Shown here in pieces: positions 23,501 through 34,978 of a stretch of DNA of 64,000 nt (its first letter is position 1; the number at the start of each line of letters is the position of its first letter). This DNA is from Blastomussa wellsi (taxonomy: Eukaryota > Cnidaria > Anthozoa > Scleractinia > Plerogyridae). The notes beneath the pieces were generated by a model that was not told the origin of the DNA, did not search any database, and saw only the letters and a program-made list of their open reading frames with translations. The translations under genes and the position numbers were made by a program. The DNA is taken from positions 16,242,539 through 16,306,538 of the forward strand of contig OX393562.1 in the NCBI GenBank assembly GCA_947652115.1, read 5' to 3'.

Positions 23501-26500
23501 TCTTCTTGTGCTTATGCTTATGCTTGTGCTTATGCTTACGCTAGTGAAAACAAGCCTTTACGGGCTCATAGCAACTTGTTGGAAGCAAAATTATGAAGAT
23601 GGAAATTGAGAGGTAAATAAACATAAAACAATCTACCTCTAGTATAAATCTTTACCTTAAATATTCAGGGGTTTCCTTAAAAATTGCCAAAATGTTCACG
23701 TTCTCTCGGTTTTTCGATGTGTCGAGGTATTATCTCAGTCTTGGTCATCTAACATGGGTGCTATTGTCAGACCAACAAATGCACAACAATGTTTTACGTT
23801 AAAGTATAAGCAAGATCACTCTCCTTCATAGAACTCAATACTGCGTAGGCTTAAGCCGAGAGATGATGTCAATGCCCCTGTCCATGCAGATTTGCAGTTT
23901 TCAAGATGGCGAACGTATACCATCAGTGTCGGCTTTTAGTCTGTCAAAATTTAGGTACAATACACTGTTAGAATCTGAACCATGTGTCTGAAGAAACCAT
24001 GAGGGGCGCATGTTCATTTCATGGATGACTGCGTGCTACAACAATGGCTGAAAACATTGCAAAATTGTTTGAATGCATCATGGAACAGCTGCCTTTGAAT
24101 TAATTTGTTTTTAACTTAGCACAATAGCCAAAATTAAAATTTACCTTTTCTCTCAACTTATCATATCTGTTTTAAAGCCACGATAATAGCCTGGGACGTT
24201 AATTAAAAGGGTGAAATGTGGTTTGATATAATCAGTCGTGTGTTAGAGCGATCTCGGGCGGACCTAACCCACACGTATGAAGTTGAGAACTGAATTACCG
24301 CTTTGCTTTAAAATATAGATTGCTGTATTGAAAGGAAGTCCAGCTTTCCAAGAGGTTATCAAACATGGTGGAAATCCAAAGGGTACGTTTAGCTATAGAC
24401 TCACCCAAGTCGCTCGCTTTTTCTTAATGTCGATAAACGATTTAGATTCTTTGAATAAATAACTGTAAAATCGTACACGAAAGAATGCGCCTGTGTTCAT
24501 GCCGCAGCGCGCCCTCCAAATCGAGCGGTCTTCTGCTGCCATTTTGATTCGAACTTTCGTGAGCCCTCCGCAGAGAATGAAACGATTGACTTGAGCAACC
24601 CTAGTTTAGTTCTAATATAATAACTTTCAGCTATCTTAAAGCTACAACGATTAACGGAACTCCTTACTGACCTTAGAACATATAAACTAAAATTCAATGT
24701 CTTCTGATTCAAATCATTCATAACATGCAGTACAGCGAGTTCGAATCAAGAAACGTTATACATACTTACGTCATACACGAGGGCATATCTCTCATTCCTT
24801 CTCACCTTCAGTCGTATCCACTCATCCTCACCAGTATATTTAATGGGAGAGCTTATACACAGCACGAAAAACGAGGTTTACGGAAAAATAAAGCTGGCTT
24901 AACTCTTCGTAAAGTTGCATATATAACTTTACGCTATGCAGTAAAGCTCCGCAAAAATTGTAAACCCGCATTTACGCCACTGTGCGAAAAGTTGATGTTA
25001 GCTTGACGTAAATATGACATTTAAATGTAAGTGTAAAGCTAATGTAAAGGTCAGCTTTAAAAAACTTAAAGGTGCCGTAAGGCTTTGTAAAGTAGACATT
25101 TACGTCGACTTTACGTCCGTTTTACACCGCAGTTAAGTTTTCTTTTCATGCTGTGTTACAAGGACTAGCAGTGATTTATAATATACCATGACAGCTATGA
25201 TCAAATTTTTGCAATTTGATTTTTTAGTTGCACCATAAGGGTGTGGTTAACAGAGCTTGAGCGGGACTTTTCAAAATAGCGAAGCATGCGAGTGACGTCG
25301 TGTCTCAGACACTGAGTCAGACAAACAAACCGGAATGGCGGACGATTTTTAAGATTCTTCAAGCACGAAAGCTGGGGTTTCTAAAACACTTTTGATACGA
25401 AAAATTCGCTGACATTCCCTCTATTCCTCTCAGAACGGGCTAATGTTTTGCGAGTCTCGCTGGAATCCAATAATTTTCATTATATTTTTAGACTTGAAAA
25501 TCAGCGATCGCATGAAAATCCATAACAGAGTGGATTCTCCCAGTATAAACCTCAGTTCAAAACCAGTCTAATCTGTCCTTTATCCTTAATTCCAAACTGA
25601 CAAAAGCTGATTCTTTCAGTATTCGACAGTTTTGATGATATGCATAAAGCGCTTGTTCAGACTCAAACCGTCACAGGAATACTGGAGGAGATGTACAGTG
25701 GACTCTATTACATGGAGCAGATCAGAGATTCAAGATTGTACGTGGCCAAAGTGATTCAAAGGATCCGATCATATGGCTTCGCATTTAAACAGGATGACAT
25801 TTTTGCTTGGCTTGTAGAAGACTGTATTCGCAATCTTATCTTGCATCGCAGAGAAGACGTTTACACTCTGATGAAAGAGTATATGGATGAGATAGAGGTA
25901 ATACATTTATTGTTTTTTCTTTGGATTCTTTTCAATTTATTTGTATGCATAAGTTCTTGATTCGGAAAATGATACATCGACATACTGGGGATGCGATAAG
26001 ATAAGGGAACTGCGAGAGGATAATTTACTTTTCTTATTAATTTTCTTTTTCACGTGGGTGTTTCAGTTCGGTGGAGTTGCTCTGAATTATTTTTTTAGCG
26101 TGTCTGTTTTTAGCGTCCTTTTGTTAGGCTTCCGTCTGTGTAGACTGTAAATAAATAAGTAAAGACCCTTAAATGCATGGCTCTATAATGCACTGAGATT
26201 TGAGCAATGTTGAAATAGTAACTCGAGGTTTGTAAACAATAATTTTGTGAACACGAATTTTTGGTTAAATTTGGGAAAAAAAATTAACGGTCAGACGTTG
26301 CCTAGCGCCAAGTGTCCAGCTGGATGATGTAAGAGTTTCCCAGCTCCTGACCAGCTAACACAAACCTCATAAATTGACGGTATTTTTGTTTTATTCCTTC
26401 GCTTTAAGGCTAAACTTTCCGATGTCATGAGCAATGATGATGTGATCATCCTTGGCGGTAACTCTCCAGCATTTCACTCCATTATTATTTCGCTGACAAT

Positions 26501-29500
26501 TTTTCTGGCTGCGCTCATTGGAGCAGTACTTCTGTATGAACTAGCGGTGTTGTTTTACCAAAGGGTTGTTACAAAAAACAGGACCGAACACTTTGGACGT
26601 GAAGGAGGTAATTTTGAGTCTGCCACTGAGGCCTCTTCATTTCTGTACTTTCTTTTCATTCTCAAGGTGACCTGTTCCAGCCTATCGGTAGGCGGAGGGA
26701 GAGGCTTGCGAATACGAGCGACGCGAGTGAAGAGAAAAGAGAGGGGCGCGAACGCTCGGGCGGTGGGGTCATGTGATGGAAGGCCTGCACTTGTCCTCCA
26801 AATTCGCGGCTGCCGCCCACAAGACCCCAAAACTTAACCACTCAGCGTGCGCCTAAAATCAACATTCAAAACCAAGATAAACAACCTGAAATCTTGGCGC
26901 TCGATCGCTTGCGAACGAACGCCATATCTCTCCTCACGGAAAACTCCAAAAAATAAGGGAATCAACGGAATGATTTTCTCGCAATTCCTGTGGCACGCAT
27001 TTTGTAGTAAGAAACTCCACCCTGACTTAGAGACTGCGTAAATTCGTGTGCAGTGTAGCTTTTAATATAGGAAAACATGTCAAACACTGTAGTAATTTGC
27101 TAAATCTATAAACACAAAAACAAAGCGGCTAATTAAATAATGTAAACGACGAAGAAGTTAAATCTCCGCCAGATGCCTATCACATAACAACACCACGATA
27201 AACACCACATAAGCACGCTAATTGCAGCCAATTTTCTGTGGAGCGAAGAACTCCTCGGATTGCTTAGCTTGTCAGCTGTCAAATTTAACCAATCAGCGCT
27301 TTGCGTCCAAACTTTGGACTATAAGAAGATTCGAAATTCTGAGACCTGCGTGCAGGCTCCACTGCTTCAGGAGGGTCTCAATGGGGTTAACCGTTAGCCG
27401 TAAAGTGGCCAAAAATTTAGCCGTTAGGCGAAAAAATGAAAGAATTTTAACCGTTAGCCGTAAAAAATGTTAACCGTAAAAAATCTAAATACAAAAGTAA
27501 AGGCCTCGAGAACTTTTGTTGAGTCTGGTGTTTTGAGAGTTTATGTGTTCTGGTAGCGAGAAAAGCCGATCGAAACCGGAAGTATCGCATAATTTGTCGC
27601 GTCGTTGCGCGAGTTGACAGACGTTTTGACAGCTCTTGTATTTTACGAATGTGCACACACAAAAAAATACTTTTTTATCTCAAAATGGTCCACGGACTTT
27701 CAGTATGTTTTACAACAATGGAAATTAATATTTAACTTCTTAAAACAATAGCAATCATTTTTTAACTTTTCCTGTTAACCGTAATGGAACAAAATTAACC
27801 GTTAGCCGTAAAAAGCCAAAAACTTAACCGTTAACCGTAAAAGCCACTACCCCATTGAGACCCTCCTTTAGGCTTCGCGCCGTAAAATAGCGCCCTCAGA
27901 GACAGGAGCCAGCGGTTCGCAGACTAATCTCGGTCATTCCCCTCTGTTTTCCTTCTTCCTTCAAGCCTCAATTCGCTCGTGCTCGCAAACTTTGAACGAG
28001 AGTTTGAAATAGCCTGTTCTCGAGACTGGCACACTACATATCCACTAAGATGCAGAAGCCTGCACGGACAATATCGTAATGTGATTGAAAAAATAAGTGC
28101 GGGGGGAGGGGAGGGAGAGGGTGTTGGTAACTTGCTTAAGAACTGATGTATGAAAATCAAGATTTTCAAAGAATGTTTTAACTCGAAATAGGCCATTTCC
28201 GAGATGCTGTTTTGGTACGCAACCTTTCATATGGAAATGAGTTTTACTCGCACGTTCTTTTGTGGTGAAAAAAAAACTAATCTCCATAAGGTTGTGTACC
28301 AAGACGGGTCTAGCTTAAAACAGAGGTAAAAGGCAACTCGGAAATGACTTATCGGTATCACTATTCTTCCCGAGCTAGTTACGAGGCAGACTGACTGAGG
28401 TTCGAGTTCTGGGCCGTGACAGTTTTTTCTTTTATTAATTTGTTACACTTAAAAAATAGACGTACGCGATCTACAAAAGTTTAAGCGTTGTATAATTACA
28501 GTGCGGCTACTATAACCGGGGTCACCCAGACAAAGTTAACCAATCACAAAGCAGAACGGAAACAATAGATTTCAGCATTTTTTAACTTCAGCCAATGAAA
28601 TGTCGAGTACAGAACAATGAAATTTCAACTTGTTCGTTCGCCACGAAAACAGATCGATAAAAATTTTGGCCGTGTGGCGTTGAGTTTTCAATTGATTTCG
28701 ATTGCATCCCTTTTGAACTTGAGAAGTTGTGACAGCAACATTTGGAAGGTAAATATTAGCGATGTTTTTGAAAGGGAGTTCAAAACAGGGAAAGCAACGA
28801 CCGTACCGTTTGTCTCAACTGTGCGTGGCGGAGTTCGCTGGTGGCAATTTCAAGTTTTCTCTTCGGCATCAACTGGAGTTATTGGAAAAATTTGGAAAAT
28901 AAATACACGTGATGCTAGCGAGGGAAGACTTTCTGCACTGCATAATCCACCAGTGAAAGCTAAGATTCCAGCTTGTTTTGTTTGAGTAAATAACAACAAA
29001 ATTTTAATTTGTTCACTCGTGAAGTCCGTGAAGCTTAATGAATTTCATTCGTCATGAAAGTTTGCAAGAATCGATGTCAATCTCTGTGAAAGCAGTGAAC
29101 GCGACGATTTTTCGTTTAATTTGGCAAGTTGTGTGGCGGAATTTGATTCTTGGAAAAAAAAATAACCGCCGGCCGTTTCAGTATTTTCTTGCAAATGTAA
29201 CAAGGCAGGACACAGGGCGAATTCCTAACAGGAAAATCCGGGTTTTGTTTTCAACACGGACTAGCATACAAGTGAAATTTCTCTCTTAACTTTTCATTCC
29301 GAAATAAATTCCTACACATTTATATAGTTTTATCAATCCAGGAACTTCTACTCGACAAATTATCATTATCATTTTGCAGTTGAAACATGCGTTTTTAGCG
29401 ATATTTGTTGTATTGTGACTTCATATTTCGATCGCAAATAAAGTGTTGTTGTTGGTTGTTCATATTGCTGAAATGCATGTTGAAGCATAAAACGTTCCGA

Positions 29501-30331
29501 AACGAAATAAAACCCATACCGGCAAATATTCTGCTCAGACGGTTGAGTTTTTTTTGCGTGTTTATTCAAACTCGCTGAATTGCCGAAACTTTGGATGTAT
29601 ACGGTTGATACGCTTTCGGGGGAACTCAACGATCCGGCAGCGCAGAAAACTAAATTAAATTTATCACGCTGCGGCGAACAAGCCGTGTTTTCGCGGTTGT
29701 TTGAAAATACGCCACGCACTTTGCCTAAACTATGACCATCACTTTCACTTGTACGTTAGGCGGTTCAGAAAGTCTTCCTTCACTAGCATCACGTGTATTT
29801 ATTTTCCAAATGGTACTTCCAAAACTCCAGTTGATGCCGTAGAGAAAACGTGAAATTGTCACGAGCGAACTCCGCCACGCACAGTCGAGACAAACGGTAC
29901 GATCGTTGCTTTCCCCAGGCTGTTTCGAACTTCTCTTTCATAAACATCGCTAATATTTACCTTCCAAATGTTTCTGTCACAACTACTCAAGTTCAAAAGG
30001 GATGCAATCGAAATTAATTGAAAACTCAGCGCCATACAGCCAAAATTTATCTGTTTTTTATCTGTTTTCGTTGTTCTGTACTCGACATTTCATTGGCTGA
30101 AGTTAAAAAAATGATGAAATCTATTGTTTCCATTCTGCTTTGTGATTGGTTAACTTTGTCTGGGTGACCCCGGTTACAGTAGCCGCACTGTAAATGGTCA
30201 CAAATCAAAGAACTCATGTTTCAAACTTTGGTGCTAAGCCGTAACTCGATACTTTTTTTCTTTATTTTACAGCCAGTAATGCCAATCATGGAATTAGCAT
30301 ACGGAGTATTAGTGACCAGGAGAAGGCATAG
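20521..30331 (+). CDS. GluR-like ligand-gated channel with K+-type selectivity filter
   Basis: Seven exons: 20521-21408, 22409-22503, 22841-22994, 24319-24382, 25620-25897, 26409-26607, 30273-30331. Every junction is GT..AG and in phase; 578 residues. Order: signal peptide (1-24), Ser/Thr/Pro-rich stretch (about 60-135), ligand-binding lobe S1 (about 140-265, starting INITWLSSPPFIF), TM1 (about 275-296), pore loop with STVGYGD (325-331), TM2 (about 339-363), lobe S2 (380-515, with IAVLKGSPAF and YGFAF), TM3 (about 518-543), short cytosolic tail. This is the eukaryotic ionotropic glutamate receptor plan without the amino-terminal domain, but with the potassium-channel filter, as in bacterial GluR0. 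Inference: a plasma-membrane, ligand-gated, K+-selective channel. Ligand unknown; the canonical glutamate-binding Arg was not confidently placed. AATAAA at 30454 follows the stop by 122 bases. Confidence 0.85.
22409..22994 (+). other. Exons 2-3: pore loop and TM2 of the GluR-like channel
   Basis: Exon 2 (22409-22503) carries the pore helix GAFDGFWWAFVTMSTV. The filter glycine codon is split by the intron, and exon 3 (22841-22994) begins with YGD and then encodes TM2. The FWWAFVTMSTVGYGD string is the form seen in voltage-gated K+ channels, not the QQ/N pore of animal GluRs. S2 starts in exon 4 (24319) with IAVLKGSP, so the pore is inserted between the S1 and S2 halves exactly as in GluRs. Confidence 0.88.
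23425..23560. mobile_element. Palindromic MITE in channel intron 3
   Basis: Outer ends TTGTTTTCACTAG / CTAGTGAAAACAA. Inside, a perfect 26-bp hairpin (23463-23488 against 23497-23522) built on CATAAGCATAAGCACAAG. More CATAAG/GCTTATG units flank it. Non-coding. Confidence 0.7.
24880..25135. repeat. GTAAA-rich stretch in channel intron 4
   Basis: Many GTAAAG/CTTTAC motifs in both orientations over about 250 bases. Probably a decayed, internally repetitive MITE; borders not defined. Confidence 0.35.
27370..27866. mobile_element. MITE with GGAGGGTCTCAATGGGG ends and internal TTAACCGTTAGCCGTAAA repeats
   Basis: A 497-bp element in the last channel intron, with 17-bp perfect inverted ends. The subterminal parts are filled with copies of TTAACCGTTAGCCGTAAA (near 27395, 27449 and 27795, plus shorter forms). 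Internal repeats near the ends may be transposase binding sites (inference). Target duplication not identified. Confidence 0.7.
28189..28350. mobile_element. Repeat starting GGCCATTTCCGAG, copy 1
   Basis: Starts GGCCATTTCCGAGATGCTG and ends CTCGGAAATGACTTA, an imperfect inverted pair. The block CCTTTCATATGGAAATGAG is shared with a partial copy near 48946. It lies in the last channel intron. Confidence 0.5.
28499..30190. mobile_element. 1.7-kb fold-back DNA transposon (TA target) in the last channel intron
   Basis: Ends CAGTGCGGCTACT... and ...AGTAGCCGCACTG, flanked by TA on both sides (28497-28498, 30191-30192). Inverted arms of about 465 bp run 28499-28963 and 29738-30190, nearly identical with scattered changes, around a spacer of about 770 bp. 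CAGT ends with a TA target suggest the Tc1/mariner superfamily. Open frames inside (28617-28985, 29038-29289, 29369-29719) show no transposase motif. It ends only 82 bases before the terminal exon of the channel gene. Confidence 0.75.
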
Positions 30332-30453
30332 AGATGGTAGCAATATTATGAGTCTTCAAGTTCGTATTTCTGTTGGCTGGGTAAAAACTGAGTAACGATT
30401 ATGTGTTTGCCTGATAGTCACTGGGTTATGCTAAAGAGTGTTTATCTTCATTC

Positions 30454-30459
30454 AATAAA
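30454..30459 (+). terminator. Poly(A) signal AATAAA of the channel gene
   Basis: Canonical hexamer 122 bases after the stop codon at 30331. It supports the small final exon 30273-30331. Confidence 0.6.
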
Positions 30460-33180
30460 ATAGCTATGAAAGCACGGCCACCGTTGTGTACCCAGGACTG
30501 TCTTGTGTCAATAATTTATCTCAAGTTATTTTATTTCCCTTTTTTAGGTTTTACGTACTGTAGTTTTGGGTTGCTTTGCACGTGGTTTCTTTCTTTTTCA
30601 CGTTTTCCCGGTAATTTCCCAGAGTGCATGTCGGCTTTTTTGCTGTACCCGAAAGGCTCTGGGTATGAACGATGTGCAGAGGATGAGCGCTGGCGCAGGA
30701 GTTGTTTGTTCGGCAAGTTGACAACTTTTGGCCCTAGTTTCAATATCGTGCAGCGTCCAGTTAAAACAAGGGCTTCACTGATTCAACACGGAAACACTTC
30801 ATCTTTAAGTATCTGTATGGAATTTTCTTATAATTACAACAAATCTCAGATCTATATTATGAATCGAGTGAAGGTTTGTACGCCATAACTTTTCCAATCA
30901 TTTTTTTGGTGGCGAAGCTAGCCCGTCCAAGACTGTTGTTGTTAAAATGGACATTGTTACGGTCTCAGGCAGCACAAGCTGTGCCAAGGTAAGTTTGGAA
31001 TGCCGTTTATTTTCTAGGTATATTGTATACACATACATGTATCTTATAAGTCTTTATAATTTCTTAAATCCCTGCATTAATTTGTAACATTTCTCAAAAC
31101 TGCAAAACTTTTCTCCATTGATCGAATAAGAATAACGTCCATTGTGTTTAATATTCCTCGTTCTGCAAAGGGTCACATATAAATGAAGTGGATCGAAGTG
31201 GCCCTGAATTCTGTAGTCGCCCCTTCTTTGTTTGTGGTTATGGCCACCATCTTGGATGAGTCAAACTTGATCCCAAGGGAGAGATAAAGATCTAAAACGT
31301 AAACAAAGGGGGAGTGGGAACCCACACCCACTCCTCCCCTCGCCCTACACCTTCCAAGCATCCAAGATGGTAGCATAAAGGTGGAAAACAAGGTTAATCA
31401 AGCATTTGAATGTCACACTGCAGTAGAGGATAGAAATGATGGCTGTTCAAGCTCGGAACAGTGACCTGTTCAGACTTACTGCATTATTTTATGGCTTCAC
31501 TTAACATGAACAGACCTATCATCGTAGTCTCTGAATGGTAAATAAAAGGAATACTCAGTTTTAAGTAAGGGCTTCAAATTATTGTAATATAAAGTACAAA
31601 CAGTGTCATTATTGTAATTAAAGTTGCATTATTAATTCTTGCATTGTTCGTATAGGTAATGAATATCCACAGGTATAGATGCCATCTCTGTTTGTCATTA
31701 CCTGGTAAGTACTATTATAGCCAAACCCATGATTTACATTGGGCCTACTTTTTTAACTCAGAGTGAGTATGCCATTAAAAGGCTCTCGGAAAGAATGCGC
31801 GTGTATGTTTAAGTTTATACTGTCATGAATTTTTGGCAGACTGGTTTCTAGTTTCACATGCCACTCAAGTGGCAGAAAAATGTCCCAAAATGAAGTAAAT
31901 AACAATAACAACAAATCAACTGGTGAGATGGTTGACCTGAGTTGGCTATTTGAAATGTACATTTACATTCATCAGACGTTACTGTCTGATGTTGAATTCA
32001 GCAAAACAGACATCAGCCATTTCAACTGGTCACCCTACATTTCAATTAGCCTTTACTTTTCTCTTGCAATAATTGAGTAATCAATGATTAATATTATTAT
32101 TCATAAATATGTATTCAGTTTATTAGTTATTGATTATTGGCAATAATCAGTGTTTATCGATATCATAATCAGCCATTTAATTAATGTCATTGATCATCAA
32201 TGAGAAATCTGGAATATCGATGCCTGGCATGCATGTACATTTATAAGGAAAGGTTCTATATTTATCAGGATGCATGTGGTTGAGGAACCACTTGAAAACA
32301 GCACCCTCACCCTAAATTATACAGCCTACAGCTGTCATTGTCAGTCAGATTTTCCCTTGGCTCATTGCACAATCTTTCTTCCCCAACAATGTGAAAGAAA
32401 GATTGCATGACAAAGTGTCTACATAGAAAGGTATACATGCTTTGAAATAGGTAATTGATTTAAAACATTTTTCAAACTGCAAATACTGAATTCGACAGGA
32501 ACCTCCTGAAGTAGTTGGTCTTTATTTTTTAAATCATCTACCGGTATGTGACCGGGATATCAGACTGTTTGCAGTCCAACAAAATATCCAAAATTTTCAA
32601 TGATCCCTGCAAAACAGTAATAAAAACGAAAAAAAAAATAACATACAATTACAAGTCATCTCCTCACTCCTGTTTTCCATGACAACTATGTTCTGATTTG
32701 CTTTATGCCTTCCGCTCCTCCATTTAAAAAACAAACAAACAAACCGTGTAGAAAAGTCATCCTAAAGTTTTGATATTCTGTACAGTATCAAAGTCAGTAC
32801 AAGTAAGACAATGGAAAGATCCATTTCAAAAACAAATTTCAACTTGGCCATCAATATTCTCTGTCAGTCTTACTTCATGTATGCTTTTCTTGATTGGCCA
32901 GTGTAATCACTTTGAACTCTGTTAACAGACAGTCAATTGAAACGACTGCTTGCACATCGTTACGTTAAATACGTACCTCTTACCCTAATTTACAAATTCC
33001 CGTTCTGTCAAAGTCTTGAATATGAATGAGGACGCTGAGAAGGTTAAGGGATTTATGAATATCTCATAAAGAAAGTACCGAAGAACTTCAATTTGAAGTT
33101 TTTTTTTTTTTCATTTGCCCTTGAAAATGTTAAATACAAAGTTCAGTGTCAGTTAAGGCGTTATTTTGACCGATCGGTAA
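30460..33180. other. Spacer between the channel gene and the SINE/MITE cluster
   Basis: No gene supported. Two short stretches end in good splice donors (31000-31005 and 31711-31715) but have no recognisable partner exons. The 140-residue frame at 30466-30888 has no family resemblance. The sequence is AT-rich with small hairpins, for example CAATCTTTCTT/GAAAGAAAGATTG near 32371-32408. Confidence 0.4.
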
Positions 33181-33234
33181 CTAAATGGCTTGTATCAAAC
33201 CTTTCATCTTAATCGGAAGATCCGAGTTTGATAG

Positions 33235-33399
33235 CTGTGTAGCTGGCGGGATTCGTGGCGAAGTGCTTTTTTGGGGGGGAGGCCGTCGTTGGAGCAGCAA
33301 AATCGTTGGGAGATTGCAGCTTCGCCGCTTGACCTCGCAGGCTTTGCCCGCGAATGCTGAGTGACTAGCTTGCACCCTCAAATCCCGCCGGCTACGCAG
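33235..33399. mobile_element. MITE with CTGYGTAGCYGGCGGGATT ends, inserted in a SINE
   Basis: A 165-bp element with 19-bp inverted ends (17/19), flanked by an 11-bp duplication with two differences (GAGTTTGATAG at 33224-33234, GAGTTTGGAGG at 33400-33410). The duplication length suggests a Mutator-like mobiliser. SINE-like sequence continues on the right, so the MITE appears to have landed in an older SINE. Confidence 0.6.
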
Positions 33400-33566
33400 G
33401 AGTTTGGAGGTCTCAGGTTGGCTGGGACACTGGATTGTGGTCTTGGGCAAGACTCTTTCTTCTCACAGTGCTTCTCTCCACCCAGGTGTATAAATGGGTA
33501 TCACAAAATAATGCTGGGGTGTAACCCTGCGATGGACAAGCATCCCATCCAGGAAGGGGGGAACTG
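33400..33566 (+). mobile_element. SINE body, copy 2 (interrupted)
   Basis: Shares CTTGGGCAAGAC, CACCCAGGTGTATAAATGGG, CCCTGCGATGGACAAGCATCCCATCCAGG with the SINE at 7698. The tRNA-like head is split by the MITE at 33235-33399 and poorly preserved. Confidence 0.7.
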
Positions 33567-33856
33567 ACAAGCCTAGTCCAGATATAAGGTAACAGACTTT
33601 ACTGAATTGCTAGCCTTATTTATGCTGATACTCTGTTTTCACTTTGTGCACAAAATTGTGTTGATCAGTTTCGGATCTTCCCGTAAAGGTAGTGTTAACA
33701 TTCCCTCCTGAACTCAATGGTTCTTGGTAGAGTTTACCTGTTTGCTTTAACGGAAAATGCTTTCTATATTTAACGACTAAGTCGTCTTTTGTAAGTATTT
33801 CTTCTCCTGGCGAGCAAAATTGAAAGCACATAACCCGCCCATTTTCCATATAAGGT

Positions 33857-33890
33857 AAAACCTCGGTTATTCGCTATTAACCGAGGTTTT
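33857..33890. repeat. AAACCTCGGTTA hairpin
   Basis: Inverted 13-base arms AAAACCTCGGTTA / TAACCGAGGTTTT with a 7-base loop. A third unit, TAACCGAGGTT, lies about 30 bases further at 33922. Likely MITE end debris. Confidence 0.5.
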
Positions 33891-34881
33891 GTCAGCCAAT
33901 CAGAAAGCTGGAAATGCAATAACCGAGGTTGAGAATTTACTAATATAGGATATAATTTCCCAAAGTATTAGGACTGTGAATTACCAAGTATTAGGACTGT
34001 GCATTATCCCAAACCACAGATCTTCGCCGAAACGTTTCGCCCAAATTTTCACAGCTTAGAATGGCCTAGCCGTAATGGTGCACCAATATGGCGGCCGGAA
34101 AGTAGTGTAAACATCTAGAACTTACTTTAGTTATGCAGGCCATTGATAATCCGCATGCGAAACAAACATTTACATCAACACTTTTCCTACTACTTTGACT
34201 TCTCAAATGGTTAAAAATCACAATATAAGTATACCTTTTGTGACAAACATGGTCGACACCGCCATAATCCTGAAATTCAAAATGCGCTAGTTTTTAAACA
34301 AAGGTTCCCATTGGGTTGAAAAGTTGTAAACGGTATAAATTTAATACTTCTTTTGCCTGACAAGGATAAAAACTTTGATGTTTCTTCAGTTTTTGATTTT
34401 AGTACCTAATGACGTCACGTGAAACGATCTGTATGATTTAGTTGTGTTTCTCTAATTGAGCAAAAAGGAGTAGCCCGAGTACAGTACATCGATCCAAAAT
34501 ATGCAGCAAACGCTTCTTTATTAAAGTATTGAATTATCGGACTAAAAACGTGTATTCCGACGGCAAAAAAGGTTTTTGTTTATCCTGAGATATTTGCTCT
34601 TTTTAAAGGCCAGGCCAGGAGGTAGCTATACTACCTCCCATCCAATAAGAGCGAATTGAATAATTGCTTCAAAAATCAACATACAGTATAAATATATAGA
34701 GTAACTGCTCGGTGAAGTCCGTTGTTGGAGATTAGACAGATAGACATCTGACCTGCAATAAGGCCAGTTTTACCGCGCTCCTCTGAAGCTTTTGAAGAAG
34801 GGGTGCTCACTTTCCCTACTAACAGTGGTCCTATAATGTCTATCGAACAGGTAATCAATCTCCAGATTTCTAAACTCTTCA

Positions 34882-34887
34882 TTTATT
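34882..34887 (-). terminator. Poly(A) signal AATAAA of MACPF-pentraxin gene 1
   Basis: Canonical AATAAA on the minus strand, 92 bases after the stop codon at 34979. Confidence 0.6.
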
Positions 34888-34978
34888 AAACATAATGCTT
34901 ACTCTGACAGCTGCAATTAGATGTCAGATATCTACGCTTCATGAGTGAGACAAATAGTCATATTTTTGCGCCTTTCCA

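Noticed and set aside
26660..28020. Possible larger element with GCGA..ACGAGCGA ends spanning the 27370 MITE
   Set aside because: Similarity of the two ends is loose and no duplication was seen.
28617..28985. 122-residue frame inside the fold-back element
   Set aside because: Lies within an inverted arm, has no transposase motif, and its mirror in the other arm is not preserved as a frame.
30466..30888. 140-residue frame just after the channel gene
   Set aside because: Overlaps the probable 3'UTR end; no domain or splice partner recognised.
30948..31001. Possible short exon ending in a good GTAAGT donor
   Set aside because: No acceptor-bounded frame or downstream partner exon could be matched; too short to call.
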